From the NCBI RefSeq assembly GCF_002111595.1, contig NZ_LUTN01000011.1:62001-126000 (forward strand): a stretch of 64,000 nucleotides of DNA, given 5' to 3'. Numbering within the stretch: position 1 is the stretch's first letter; every line of letters begins with the position of its first letter. Below are positions 1-7,508 of this stretch, in pieces. Both the position numbers and the translations under genes were made by a program. The stretch is from Lonsdalea britannica (lineage in GTDB: Bacteria; Pseudomonadota; Gammaproteobacteria; Enterobacterales; Enterobacteriaceae). Below the pieces are notes generated by a model that did no database searches, had not been told where the DNA came from, and was given only the letters and a program-made list of their open reading frames with translations.

Positions 1-276
1 CAATAAGGATCGCGCCATGACAAGCCCCTCTTCATATGAACGTTGCGAACGCTAATTTACAGGAGGTGAGTAGAGAGCTTGAGCTGCGAGCAAAAGAAAG
101 GAACCAGGAGGCAGCGATTGAGGCCGGAGACGGGCAGGCAGTAAAGCTAGAAGCTAGAAGCTAGAAGCTAGAAGCTAGAAGCTAGAAGCTAGAAGCAGAA
201 TTTATCACCAGCGCCAAAAGCGACATAACGGCGCACGATAATATGGAAGCCGCCGTTAAGCCATTGAAAGAGGACG
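1..276. other. Non-coding flank with a heptamer repeat
   Basis: No convincing gene is visible. A 12-codon ATG frame at 17-55 has no good ribosome binding site and I do not call it. The only notable structure is the heptamer tandem repeat listed separately. The 3' end of the phosphoglycerate mutase gene enters from the right. Confidence 0.5.
145..196. repeat. 7-bp tandem repeat (AGCTAGA)x7
   Basis: Seven perfect head-to-tail copies of AGCTAGA occupy 145-193, followed by a partial copy. Each unit carries the tetranucleotide CTAG, which is normally rare in enterobacterial DNA, so the cluster is conspicuous. A perfect array of this kind is prone to slipped-strand copy-number change. It lies about 80 bp beyond the stop codon of the phosphoglycerate mutase gene, so variation would affect the 3' flank and not a protein. 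Confidence 0.95.
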
Positions 277-996
277 CTACCGCTCAATCAGGGCGATATC
301 GGTCCCGAGAAAATAGGATCGCCGCACCAGCATATTTTCATCAAACTCATACACCAAGGGAACGCCGGTGGGGATCTGCGCGCGGATGATCTCTTCGTCC
401 GAGAGGTGATTCAACTGCTTAACCAGCGCCCGAATCGAATTGCGGTGGGCGATGACCAGCAACCGTTCACCCGCACGGATGCGCGGAGCCAGCGACGTCT
501 GCCAGTAGTGCATGACCCGATCGCCGGTCATGCGCAGGCTCTCCCCTAGCGGAAACTCGCCCGGCGCCAGATGCGCATAGCGAGGATCGTAGCCGGAAAA
601 ACGATCGTGAATTGACGTTAACGGCGGCGGCGGAACGTCGTAACTTTTTCTCCACTGATGCACCAGCGCTTTGCCGAGCCGTTCGGCCGTTTCCGCCTTG
701 TTAAGGCCTTGCAGCGCGCCGTAGTGTCGTTCGTTCAGACGCCAGTTTTTCTCCACCGGCAGCCATTGCAGCCCCAGTTCATCGAGCGCAATTTGCAGCG
801 AATGCAGGGTACGTTTAAGCACCGATGTACACGCCGCGTCAAACGTAAACCCTTGCTGTCTGAGCAACTGCGCCGCCAGCCGCGCTTCTTCTTTTCCCTT
901 GTCGGTCAGCGGCACATCCACCCAACCGGTAAATCGATTTTGATCATTCCATTCACTTTCACCATGCCGCAACAATACCAACTTAAACACAGCCAT
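277..996 (-). CDS. gpmA: 2,3-bisphosphoglycerate-dependent phosphoglycerate mutase, divergent
   Basis: Interconverts 3- and 2-phosphoglycerate in glycolysis, in the cytoplasm. The N-terminal phosphohistidine motif [12 protein letters not shown], the RFTGW segment, [11 protein letters not shown] and [14 protein letters not shown] all match the GpmA family. I start at the ATG at 996, which gives 239 residues and has AAGGA just upstream; the longer frame to 1032 has no such site. Two things are odd. The motif around the second catalytic histidine reads AHRNSIRAL where GpmA has AHGNSLRAL, and the usual C-terminal tail of about ten residues is missing. Overall divergence from the E. coli protein is larger than expected for the housekeeping enterobacterial copy, so this may be an extra paralogue. 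Family assignment is firm; activity is uncertain. Confidence 0.85.
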   Translation of the reverse strand: MAVFKLVLLRHGESEWNDQNRFTGWVDVPLTDKGKEEARLAAQLLRQQGFTFDAACTSVLKRTLHSLQIALDELGLQWLPVEKNWRLNERHYGALQGLNKAETAERLGKALVHQWRKSYDVPPPPLTSIHDRFSGYDPRYAHLAPGEFPLGESLRMTGDRVMHYWQTSLAPRIRAGERLLVIAHRNSIRALVKQLNHLSDEEIIRAQIPTGVPLVYEFDENMLVRRSYFLGTDIALIER

Positions 997-1585
997 ATTT
1001 TTTCCTTCACACCCTTCAACTTTTACATTCATTCGCAGCCTATACCATCGCTTGTTATGATTATCGTGGCTGATTCAGCATCGTCCGCATTGTGTCTTTC
1101 TACCGCTTTCATCGGCGTTTCCGGCTTCTTTCCCACCGGCTCACTGGCCCAACTTGAACACGTCTACCATCAGATTATCCAGCGTCCATACATCATGCAA
1201 TTATTAATTCCCCAAATGATAGGTATCGAATTAGATATTTATGCTCAAGTGGCGCCCCAATAAAAATAAGCCAAACCATCTAATTAATTTTCTTCACTTA
1301 ATTAAAATCAGTGTTATTTTCCATTATTTAACATGTTAAAAACACACCTTACGAATGCATTCATTTATTTACCCTTTTCCCGTTCAATTTTCACATTATT
1401 TATTCTTTTTTCAAACCAATATATTGATATAACTACATAATATGACATTTAACTTTTCTTTAAAGTCGTTACGGTTTTATTGCCAATCCGGAGAAAAATA
1501 GCAGAAGAGAAATAGTTGTAGCGGTAATAGCGATTTCATTAATGGCCAATTAGCGTAGCCTATAAGTAATAAGGAATCGTAACTT
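997..1585. other. AT-rich intergenic region
   Basis: About 590 bp between the mutase start and the fimbrial chaperone remnant. The right part (roughly 1270-1560) is strongly AT-rich, as is usual upstream of fimbrial operons, and probably held the fimbrial promoter. Open frames here are antisense shadows of the mutase. No RNA gene is recognised. Confidence 0.5.
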
Positions 1586-2048
1586 ATGCGAAAACATGAC
1601 TCGGCGCCCTCATTGGGGCCTTCGGCATTTGCTGCAAAACCGCAGGGGAAAGACCCTGAGAATTATGTATGTCGCGCGCCGCTGCCGGAAGGTCGGGAAT
1701 CCGTTTACTGGATGAATCTGGAAGCCATTACCGCCGTCGACAAGGATTCGATTCAAAACAAAAGCGTGCTTCAGTTAGCCGTGTTGTCACGTATCAAAAT
1801 GCTTGTCCGCCCCGGCGGCGCTGCGTTTAAATCATCAAGTCGATTCGCTGACGATCACGAATCCCACGCCCTATTTCGTCACGCTGGTCAGTTTCACGAT
1901 GGGTGCGAAAAAACTGCCTAACACCATGGTGTCCCCGAAAGGAACCACGGCGGTTGAACTGCCGAGCGGCAGCAACGGCGAAGTCGCCTTCCAGACCATT
2001 AACGACTACGGCGCCGTCACCCCTAAAGCGACCGCCACCCTTCAGTAA
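1586..2048 (+). pseudogene. Fimbrial periplasmic chaperone (PapD/FimC type), degraded
   Basis: Remnant of a chaperone-usher pilus chaperone, which would fold and deliver pilin in the periplasm. The first frame has a signal-peptide-like start at 1586, then jumps straight into the second half of the N-terminal immunoglobulin-like domain (GRESVYWMNLEAI, LQLAVLSRIKML). The second frame continues from about 1803 with the C-terminal domain (LTITNPTPYFVTLV, FQTINDYGAVTPKA). Roughly 60-80 residues after the signal peptide are missing, and a frameshift near 1800-1830 separates the halves. This shift has a different sign from the single-base frameshifts elsewhere in the window, so I regard it as genuine decay. 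The pilin remnant follows 37 bp downstream. Confidence 0.8.
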
Positions 2049-2085
2049 TTCCTGATTCGAGACGTTTAACCAGGATTATTTTATC

Positions 2086-2373
2086 AGGAAACGGCTCGGC
2101 GTCGCCCTGCTGATGACTGCGATCTGCAGCCTCTGCGAGACGGCGAACAGCAGCGACAGTACGCTGCCGGCATTGAACAGCGCCAGCAGTGCAACGAACC
2201 TGAGCATTGCCATTCTGGATAAGGACCGCAATCGCATCCCGCTTGGCCAAAACAGTGAGCTGTATGCGCTCACCAGTAATACCAACGTATTTTACGGTCA
2301 ATATGTGGCGACAGGCGGCGTCACGCCAGGATCAGCTAACGGCGACGCCACGTATACTCTTAACTACCCGTAG
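2086..2373 (+). pseudogene. Major fimbrial subunit (FimA type), remnant
   Basis: Only the signal peptide (KRLGVALLMTAICSL) and the C-terminal third of a type-1-like pilin survive: SIAILDKDRNRIPLG, VFYGQYVATGGVTPG and a TLNYP terminus typical of the donor-strand-complementing end. The codon before the signal peptide Lys-Arg is AGG at 2086-2088 and could be a mutated ATG, because no start codon stands in the right place. About 90-100 residues of the pilin domain are missing. The last 14 bases overlap the convergent regulator gene. No usher or adhesin gene is nearby, so this and the chaperone are the tail of a lost fimbrial operon. Confidence 0.75.
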
Positions 2374-3028
2374 CATTATCGCTTGAAACCGTTGCGCCGG
2401 GCGCTACCCGTCTCAGCGGTTCTGACAGGGAAAAACTTTTTAGGCGTCCGTGCGACATGGTGAGGGTGCCTTCCTCCTGCAGCTTCTTAATCACGCGCAG
2501 GATCGTACTTTTCGATAGGGAAGTTCGTTGACTGATAAAAGAAAGCACGGTGAAACGTTTTCTCACGTCAGGAGGCAAACGTTCCAACGACGACAACATC
2601 TTTGTGACGATAGAAACGGAATCACCACCGCTATCAACGCAATAATTAAGCAGCGAATGAAAATGGTAATTCACGATATTAAGGACATCATCGAATCGTT
2701 GATAGGCCGTCACCACTCGCAACGCGGTATCAAAAGATAAACAGTAGATTTTGCCATAATCGATCCTTTCAATATAAACCTCGTTCGCGCCATAAATTGC
2801 GTTAGACCAACCGACAATACAAGGTGCCAAAAGTACACAAAGCACTCGGTTGTCTTTGGCGCTTTTCATAAGAAACTCACCCTCCTCGATAAAATAAATC
2901 AGTCGAGTCTCTGCAACATGGAAATGATATCTTCTTTTCCCTTTCACCACTTCGGTGGGCTGGGCAAGTTGCCTGTGGGGAGAAAGTATTTTTGTCAGAC
3001 GAGATATGGATTGCAGCAGACTAATCAT
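2360..3028 (-). CDS. IprA/YaiV-like winged-helix regulator
   Basis: A 222-residue protein with the layout of the IprA/YaiV family: an N-terminal cyclic-nucleotide-binding-like beta-barrel (about residues 20-110; RRYHFHVAETRLIYFIEEGE) and a C-terminal winged helix (about 155-205; FISQRTSLSKSTILRVIKKL). In Salmonella IprA lowers hydrogen-peroxide resistance; the E. coli homologue is poorly characterised. Here it stands convergent to fimbrial remnants, and such HTH proteins often sit beside fimbrial operons as regulators, so a role in fimbrial control is possible. The family assignment rests on the C-terminal motif and length. The ligand and targets cannot be read from the sequence. Confidence 0.65.
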   Translation of the reverse strand: MISLLQSISRLTKILSPHRQLAQPTEVVKGKRRYHFHVAETRLIYFIEEGEFLMKSAKDNRVLCVLLAPCIVGWSNAIYGANEVYIERIDYGKIYCLSFDTALRVVTAYQRFDDVLNIVNYHFHSLLNYCVDSGGDSVSIVTKMLSSLERLPPDVRKRFTVLSFISQRTSLSKSTILRVIKKLQEEGTLTMSHGRLKSFSLSEPLRRVAPGATVSSDNATGS

Positions 3029-4238
3029 TCAAATAACCTTTTAAATAAAAAACAAAAAACACCTCTACCGCCCGCATGTAGCGGTCGACGGCAAGATATT
3101 TAACTTTTTACATCTGTGGAAAAAACAACCAGGAAAATAAGCATTTTCTTAATGAGTTTAAAGCTCAGAATTTTCCCTCAGCGACTACCGCTTCTGTATT
3201 ATCTTTATGGTCAGTCACACATAATGCGTAAACTCATCAATGCTTTTCACCGGCCTTATTTTGGGCCTAACCTAAGTGAAATCGAAAATCAACGATATTT
3301 AACTCACCTCAACAAACGAATATCTCCTCTAAAAAATAATATAAAAAAAACTTATAGTGATGACATGGAAATACACATGAATAACGCCAACAACCAAAGA
3401 GTTTAGATATAAATTAACGGGTAAATATAACTTAAAAGGGAAAAAACCATCATCAAAAGATTCAAATGGAACCCTATGTTAAATTATTGTTCATTCTCTT
3501 TGTCACCGCGCATGCTCTGTGTTAATTGTTTGCTTTGCAATCAACACGAGAGGATCTCCTGCGGAAAAAGCGATATTGCCGCGAGAAAAATTATAAAAAT
3601 ATCGCATTGAAATAAATATCCAGAATAATATATCGCCTTCTTTGGGTATATCGCGCCAATCACTCAACTCCATCGCCTTTGTATAGTTTCAATTGATACC
3701 TTTTGTTTCTACTTGCGAAAATAGCAATATGCCAGCAATCAGCTCTGACGTATTCTCGCCACTCTGGCTTCATTGCCATTTCTTTACGTTGAGAGAGATG
3801 ATAAAGCCTTATTCCCCTATTCAGAAAAAACAAAACTCAACTATCATACAGTGTAAAAAGTCACTCTAAGAGGAAAAATAATTATTTAAACTGAAAAACG
3901 GCCTATCATGATATAATTTCAAGAGTGGTTAAAAGAATTTAATCCCTCGTTATTTTTTAGGCGGAAAGATACCGATACAGCAAAGCTAACAGAAATCATC
4001 AACACATAAAGCAATAACCGCCTTACTCAAAAAAAGACAAAACTGTAAACAATAAAATATTCACTTACAGTGATTTAACTGTTCCCGAAAATGCTAAATT
4101 TATGTTTGCGCAAAATATAACGCTGCGACAAAATAGAGAAAATCACCTCCTCCCGAGAAGATGCTCACCAATAACTCCCCCCCTCCCAGTGTTAATCAAT
4201 ACTCTAAAATAACACCACCCAAGCGCTCCCCTAAAAAT

Positions 4239-4296
4239 AATAGATACCGTAATAGGATAACCTCATTAATTTATCAACTATAGAACGGTATCTATT
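4239..4296. repeat. 12-bp perfect inverted repeat
   Basis: AATAGATACCGT at 4239-4250 pairs perfectly with ACGGTATCTATT at 4285-4296 across a 34-base loop. Beyond the arms, CCCTAAA on the left and TTTAGGG on the right can pair again after a short bulge, giving a longer imperfect stem. There is no T-run, so it is not an ordinary terminator. It could be the end of a small mobile repeat or a structured RNA. Confidence 0.7.
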
Positions 4297-4755
4297 TAGG
4301 GTTCCACCTTCTCGAAAACAGGTCCGTGCATTATTTTCTCATTAAAGATGACTGCGTGATTCACCAAGCGCTTAGCATCGCTAAATAGATGTTGGGGGTC
4401 TCCACGTGTTTAAAAATACGGTGTTCGACACAAGATACATGGAAAGATAATGGTCTTGAGACTGAGCAGGCAGGGAAAGAGGATGTTCGGGAAATTCAAC
4501 GCCTGCGAGTGCAGGAGCAGAGAGGAACTTGATGATAGGGCCTGATGATAAACTGTTAGCGACGGCAGAGTGCACGATAATGGCTGTCAACGCTGTTGCT
4601 CATCGCGTTGCAGCCTCCGCCCCGCAGATGAGCAAGCACGACAGCGAACGATATAAATCGGCTATCTCACCGCACCTCACTGGCGATTAGAAGGATACCC
4701 GATTGATGTTCATCGTCTTATCGCATATCGGCCCCCTTTTACTCTTGCTGCAGGC

Positions 4756-4788
4756 AAAAAAACGCCGGCAAAAAAAACGCTGCCGGCG
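4756..4788 (-). terminator. Intrinsic terminator with no upstream gene
   Basis: On the minus strand an 8-bp GC-rich stem (CGCCGGCA/TGCCGGCG; arms 4763-4770 and 4781-4788) is followed by seven consecutive T, the form of a strong Rho-independent terminator. No coding region precedes it on that strand between 4789 and 5832, so it either ends an unannotated transcript or is left over from a lost gene. Confidence 0.65.
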
Positions 4789-4903
4789 GCCGACAACTGG
4801 CGGCTCGAGTCATGCCCTGCGACATAGGGCTGCCGCGACCGACATCACCAATGCAATCATCCGCTCAGACAGGTACGGATGACATTCTGACGAGCCTAAC
4901 TAT

Positions 4904-4975
4904 GTTTAATAAACACCATATTTGAAAAAACGATGTTTGAACAAACTATGTCTTAAAAAGACTGTGTTTAAACAC
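4904..4975. repeat. Array of short palindromes with ~15-bp period
   Basis: Successive dyads stand at regular spacing: GTTTAATAAAC (4904-4914), a degenerate unit near 4919-4930, GTTTGAACAAAC (4935-4946), GTCTTAAAAAGAC (4950-4962) and the perfect palindrome GTGTTTAAACAC (4964-4975). Unit starts are about 15 bp apart. The copies differ in sequence while each keeps its own two-fold symmetry. Confidence 0.75.
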
Positions 4976-5795
4976 CCATTTCAAAACAAGGTTTAATAAT
5001 AATCACTCGATAAAAACGTCCAATGCGAGACTATCTACTCCAGAATTCAGGGGGAGCTGGAGGATTCATCACTCATTTCGCGAATTTATTATTGCTCACG
5101 GAGTTAACTACCACTTGATGACAGAACCATGACTAGCGCGGCTCATTACGTCGGGAACATCATAGAATAAATAAAAAGAAAAGTGATAGTTAAATTTTCA
5201 ATTCCTATATAAAACCTTAGCCTGACGAATTTAGCCGCATCCCATAACTTCAGAAACAACAGCATAAAAAACAATAACTATCATGAAGTTAAAAATAATC
5301 ATCATTTTAAAAGGCGCCCATTCATTTATAAATGTAGTCCGCTAATATATAAAACATAAGTTTTAACCGAGATTTGTTAATGACCCAATAATTTATTCCC
5401 TCTAACATCATTATTATTACTGAGTAGCGACAGAGACTGAATTGAAAAGCAGATAAAGACTAAATACGCACTTTGTTTATCCTTTGTTTAAATACCATCT
5501 TATAACCACAAATAAAGAGTAAAATATCAACAAAAACGCATCGCAAATAAAAAAGAATAACTCAGCAGCGGCTTTATTCATTCGCATGGCATCAGTCTTA
5601 AATAAGCTCGACAAAGTCGATTCATCACTGACTCACACGGTAAACGCTTACTGAAGCCCCGCGTGGAGACACCGCAACACCGTCTCTGCGTTCATCGTCA
5701 CCGCCCTAATTTTTTCCCTTGGTTATCAACCGCGAATGCGGTAGGTGAAACGGCAATCTCAATGGCACCCTGCTAAATTGTGTCTAAACTTTACT

Positions 5796-5806
5796 GTCGA
5801 AAAGAC
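5796..5806. promoter_or_regulatory. Possible NorR-type enhancer half (GT-N7-AC)
   Basis: GTCGAAAAGAC fits the GT-N7-AC core described for NorR enhancers and lies inside a slightly longer dyad (TGTC/GACA). It is 27-37 bp upstream of the NorR-like gene, where it could serve autoregulation. Known NorR enhancers have three such sites; I see only one clear copy, so this is weak. Confidence 0.3.
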
Positions 5807-5832
5807 ACCATTTTTATCGAAGAGAGGACTTT

Positions 5833-7452
5833 TTGACTCAGATGTTGAAGTTGTTGAATGCGCTGGTGCCGCAGGTCGCGGATCTCTCGCGGGAGATGCC
5901 GTGTGAAGTCCGTTATCAACGTTTGCTTGATTCGCTGAATCTCCTGATCCCGGCGGACGCAACCGCGCTGCTGCAGCTGAAAGGCGAAGAATTAACGCCC
6001 GTAGCCATCAAAGGTCTTCATGCCGAGGCGCTAAAACGGCGCTTCATTTTGGACGATTATCCACGCTTCGCCGCCATACTGGCTACCGCCAACGTGATGC
6101 GCTTCCCGCCGGATAGCGAGGTGCCAGACCCCTTCGAAAATCTGTTCGAAAGTGAAGGAAGTCGCGCAGGCGAAAATGACGCTATCGGCTGCGTCCTCCG
6201 TCTGGATCATCATCTCTGGGGGTTGCTGACGCTGCATGCATTTGATGGACACACATTCTCCGCCGACGCGCTCAAAACGTTGGAGATATTCGGCGGCATC
6301 GCCGCCGCGACCGTCTCGGCCAGCACCCACGTCGACCAGCTCAAGTCCACGCTGGAAAGCGAGAATCTGCGCGCCGAGGCCTTCCGCCTGACGGCAGTAC
6401 ACGGCCACGACGAACTGACTGGCAGCAGCGAACCGTATCAGTTACTGATGGATGATATTGAACTGGTTGCGTCCAGCGACATGACGGTACTGATTACCGG
6501 TGAAACCGGGGTAGGTAAGGATTTGGTCGCTCGTCGGCTGCACGCGCGGTCGCGACGTGCCAATGCCCCTCTCATCGTCATTAACTGCGCCGCCCTGCCC
6601 GACCATCTGGTGGAAAGCGTCCTCTTCGGCCACGTGCGCGGCGCATTTTCGGGAGCCACGACAGACCGTTACGGCAAATTCCAGCTCGCCAACGGCGGGA
6701 CCTTGTTTCTTGATGAAATCGGCGAACTGTCACCGGAGACTCAGGCCAAACTGCTCCGTGTATTGCAAGACGGGCAATTGCAGCGCGTCGGCTCGTCTAA
6801 CCCGCATCATGTCGATATCCGGCTGATTGCCGCCACCAATCGCAATCTGTTCGCTGAAGTTCAGTCCGGGGAGTTTCGCGCCGATCTGTATCACCGACTG
6901 TGCGCGTTCCCAATTCACGTTCCGGCGCTACGGGAACGTCAGCAGGACATCCAGCTTCTGGCGGGCGCATTCCTCGAACAAAACCGTAACCGGATGGGGC
7001 TGAAAGGTCTACGCCTGTCGCCCACCGCGCAAACAGCGCTCTCGAGCTATCAGTGGCCCGGTAATGTGCGCGAGCTGGAACAGGCCATCAGCCGCGCAAC
7101 GCTACGCGCCACGGGCAGACTGGCGTCGTATCCGGCCAAACGCGCCTCGTTTGTCACGATTAGCGAGCGCGATTTGGGGTTGGATACAAATGAAAAGCTA
7201 CAGCATGACGTTGCGGCCAATGAGCCTCAACAATTCGGCCTGCGCGAAGCGCCGCAGCAGGATCTGCGTACGGCGGTTAACGAATTTCAAAAACAGCTCA
7301 TCGAGCGGACGCTTCAACACCATCAGGGCGATATTTCGTCGGCGGCCCACGAACTGGGTCTCGACCCCACCAACTTGACGCAGCTGGCGCATCGGTTAGG
7401 CGTTATGAGTCAGCCTGAAAAGTCCGTTCTAACCCGTCATTCCAACCGCTAA
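5833..7452 (+). CDS. NorR-like sigma54-dependent activator
   Basis: A 539-residue enhancer-binding protein: N-terminal GAF domain (about 25-165), AAA+ domain (about 195-430; Walker A GETGVGKD, L1 loop GAFSGA, Walker B LFLDEIGE) and a C-terminal helix-turn-helix (DISSAAHELGLDPTNL). Order and length match NorR, the nitric-oxide sensor. The L1 loop reads GAFSGA where GAFTGA is usual, a tolerated variant. In the GAF domain Arg75 and Asp96 (E. coli numbering) are kept, but Asp99, His111, Cys113 and Asp131 align with Glu102, Asn115, Ala117 and His135, so most proposed iron ligands are changed. No norVW is adjacent. The start is TTG at 5833 with AGAGAGGA just upstream; an ATG at 5842 is possible. 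It is a NorR-family activator, but its signal may not be nitric oxide. Confidence 0.85.
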   Translation: MTQMLKLLNALVPQVADLSREMPCEVRYQRLLDSLNLLIPADATALLQLKGEELTPVAIKGLHAEALKRRFILDDYPRFAAILATANVMRFPPDSEVPDPFENLFESEGSRAGENDAIGCVLRLDHHLWGLLTLHAFDGHTFSADALKTLEIFGGIAAATVSASTHVDQLKSTLESENLRAEAFRLTAVHGHDELTGSSEPYQLLMDDIELVASSDMTVLITGETGVGKDLVARRLHARSRRANAPLIVINCAALPDHLVESVLFGHVRGAFSGATTDRYGKFQLANGGTLFLDEIGELSPETQAKLLRVLQDGQLQRVGSSNPHHVDIRLIAATNRNLFAEVQSGEFRADLYHRLCAFPIHVPALRERQQDIQLLAGAFLEQNRNRMGLKGLRLSPTAQTALSSYQWPGNVRELEQAISRATLRATGRLASYPAKRASFVTISERDLGLDTNEKLQHDVAANEPQQFGLREAPQQDLRTAVNEFQKQLIERTLQHHQGDISSAAHELGLDPTNLTQLAHRLGVMSQPEKSVLTRHSNR

Positions 7453-7463
7453 TCCTCGACTCA

Positions 7464-7487
7464 GCCGCCCCGTTTATTCTGGGCGGC
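7464..7487. terminator. Hairpin between convergent genes
   Basis: GCCGCCC (7464-7470) pairs with GGGCGGC (7481-7487) over a 10-base loop in the gap between the convergent norR-like and gcd genes. There is no T-run on either side, so it would be a weak intrinsic terminator. Confidence 0.5.
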
Positions 7488-7508
7488 CTCCTCAATCTCA
7501 CAGGGTGT

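Larger units (their letters stand above)
3029..5832. other. 2.8-kb AT-rich gene desert
   Basis: I recognise no gene. A 96-codon frame at 3116-3406 (+) and a 69-codon frame at 4381-4590 (-) have no recognisable motif, and I leave them uncalled. The stretch is markedly richer in A+T than its flanks, as expected of silenced acquired DNA or a decayed accessory region. It holds several structures listed separately: a 12-bp inverted repeat at 4239-4296, a minus-strand terminator at 4756-4788 with no gene in front of it, and an array of short palindromes at 4904-4975. An 8-bp inverted repeat (GCGATATT/AATATCGC) lies at 3570-3605. Confidence 0.6.

Noticed and set aside
658-1263. Plus-strand 201-codon frame opposite the phosphoglycerate mutase
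   Set aside because: Mostly antisense to a well-conserved gene and without recognisable motifs or a ribosome binding site.
3116-3406. 96-codon frame in the AT-rich desert
   Set aside because: Starts in an AT-rich stretch without a good ribosome binding site and resembles no family known to me; left as uncalled.
5763-5780. TGGCAC before the NorR-like gene as a sigma54 promoter
   Set aside because: The -12 GC is not at the required distance; TAAAT stands where TTGC is needed.
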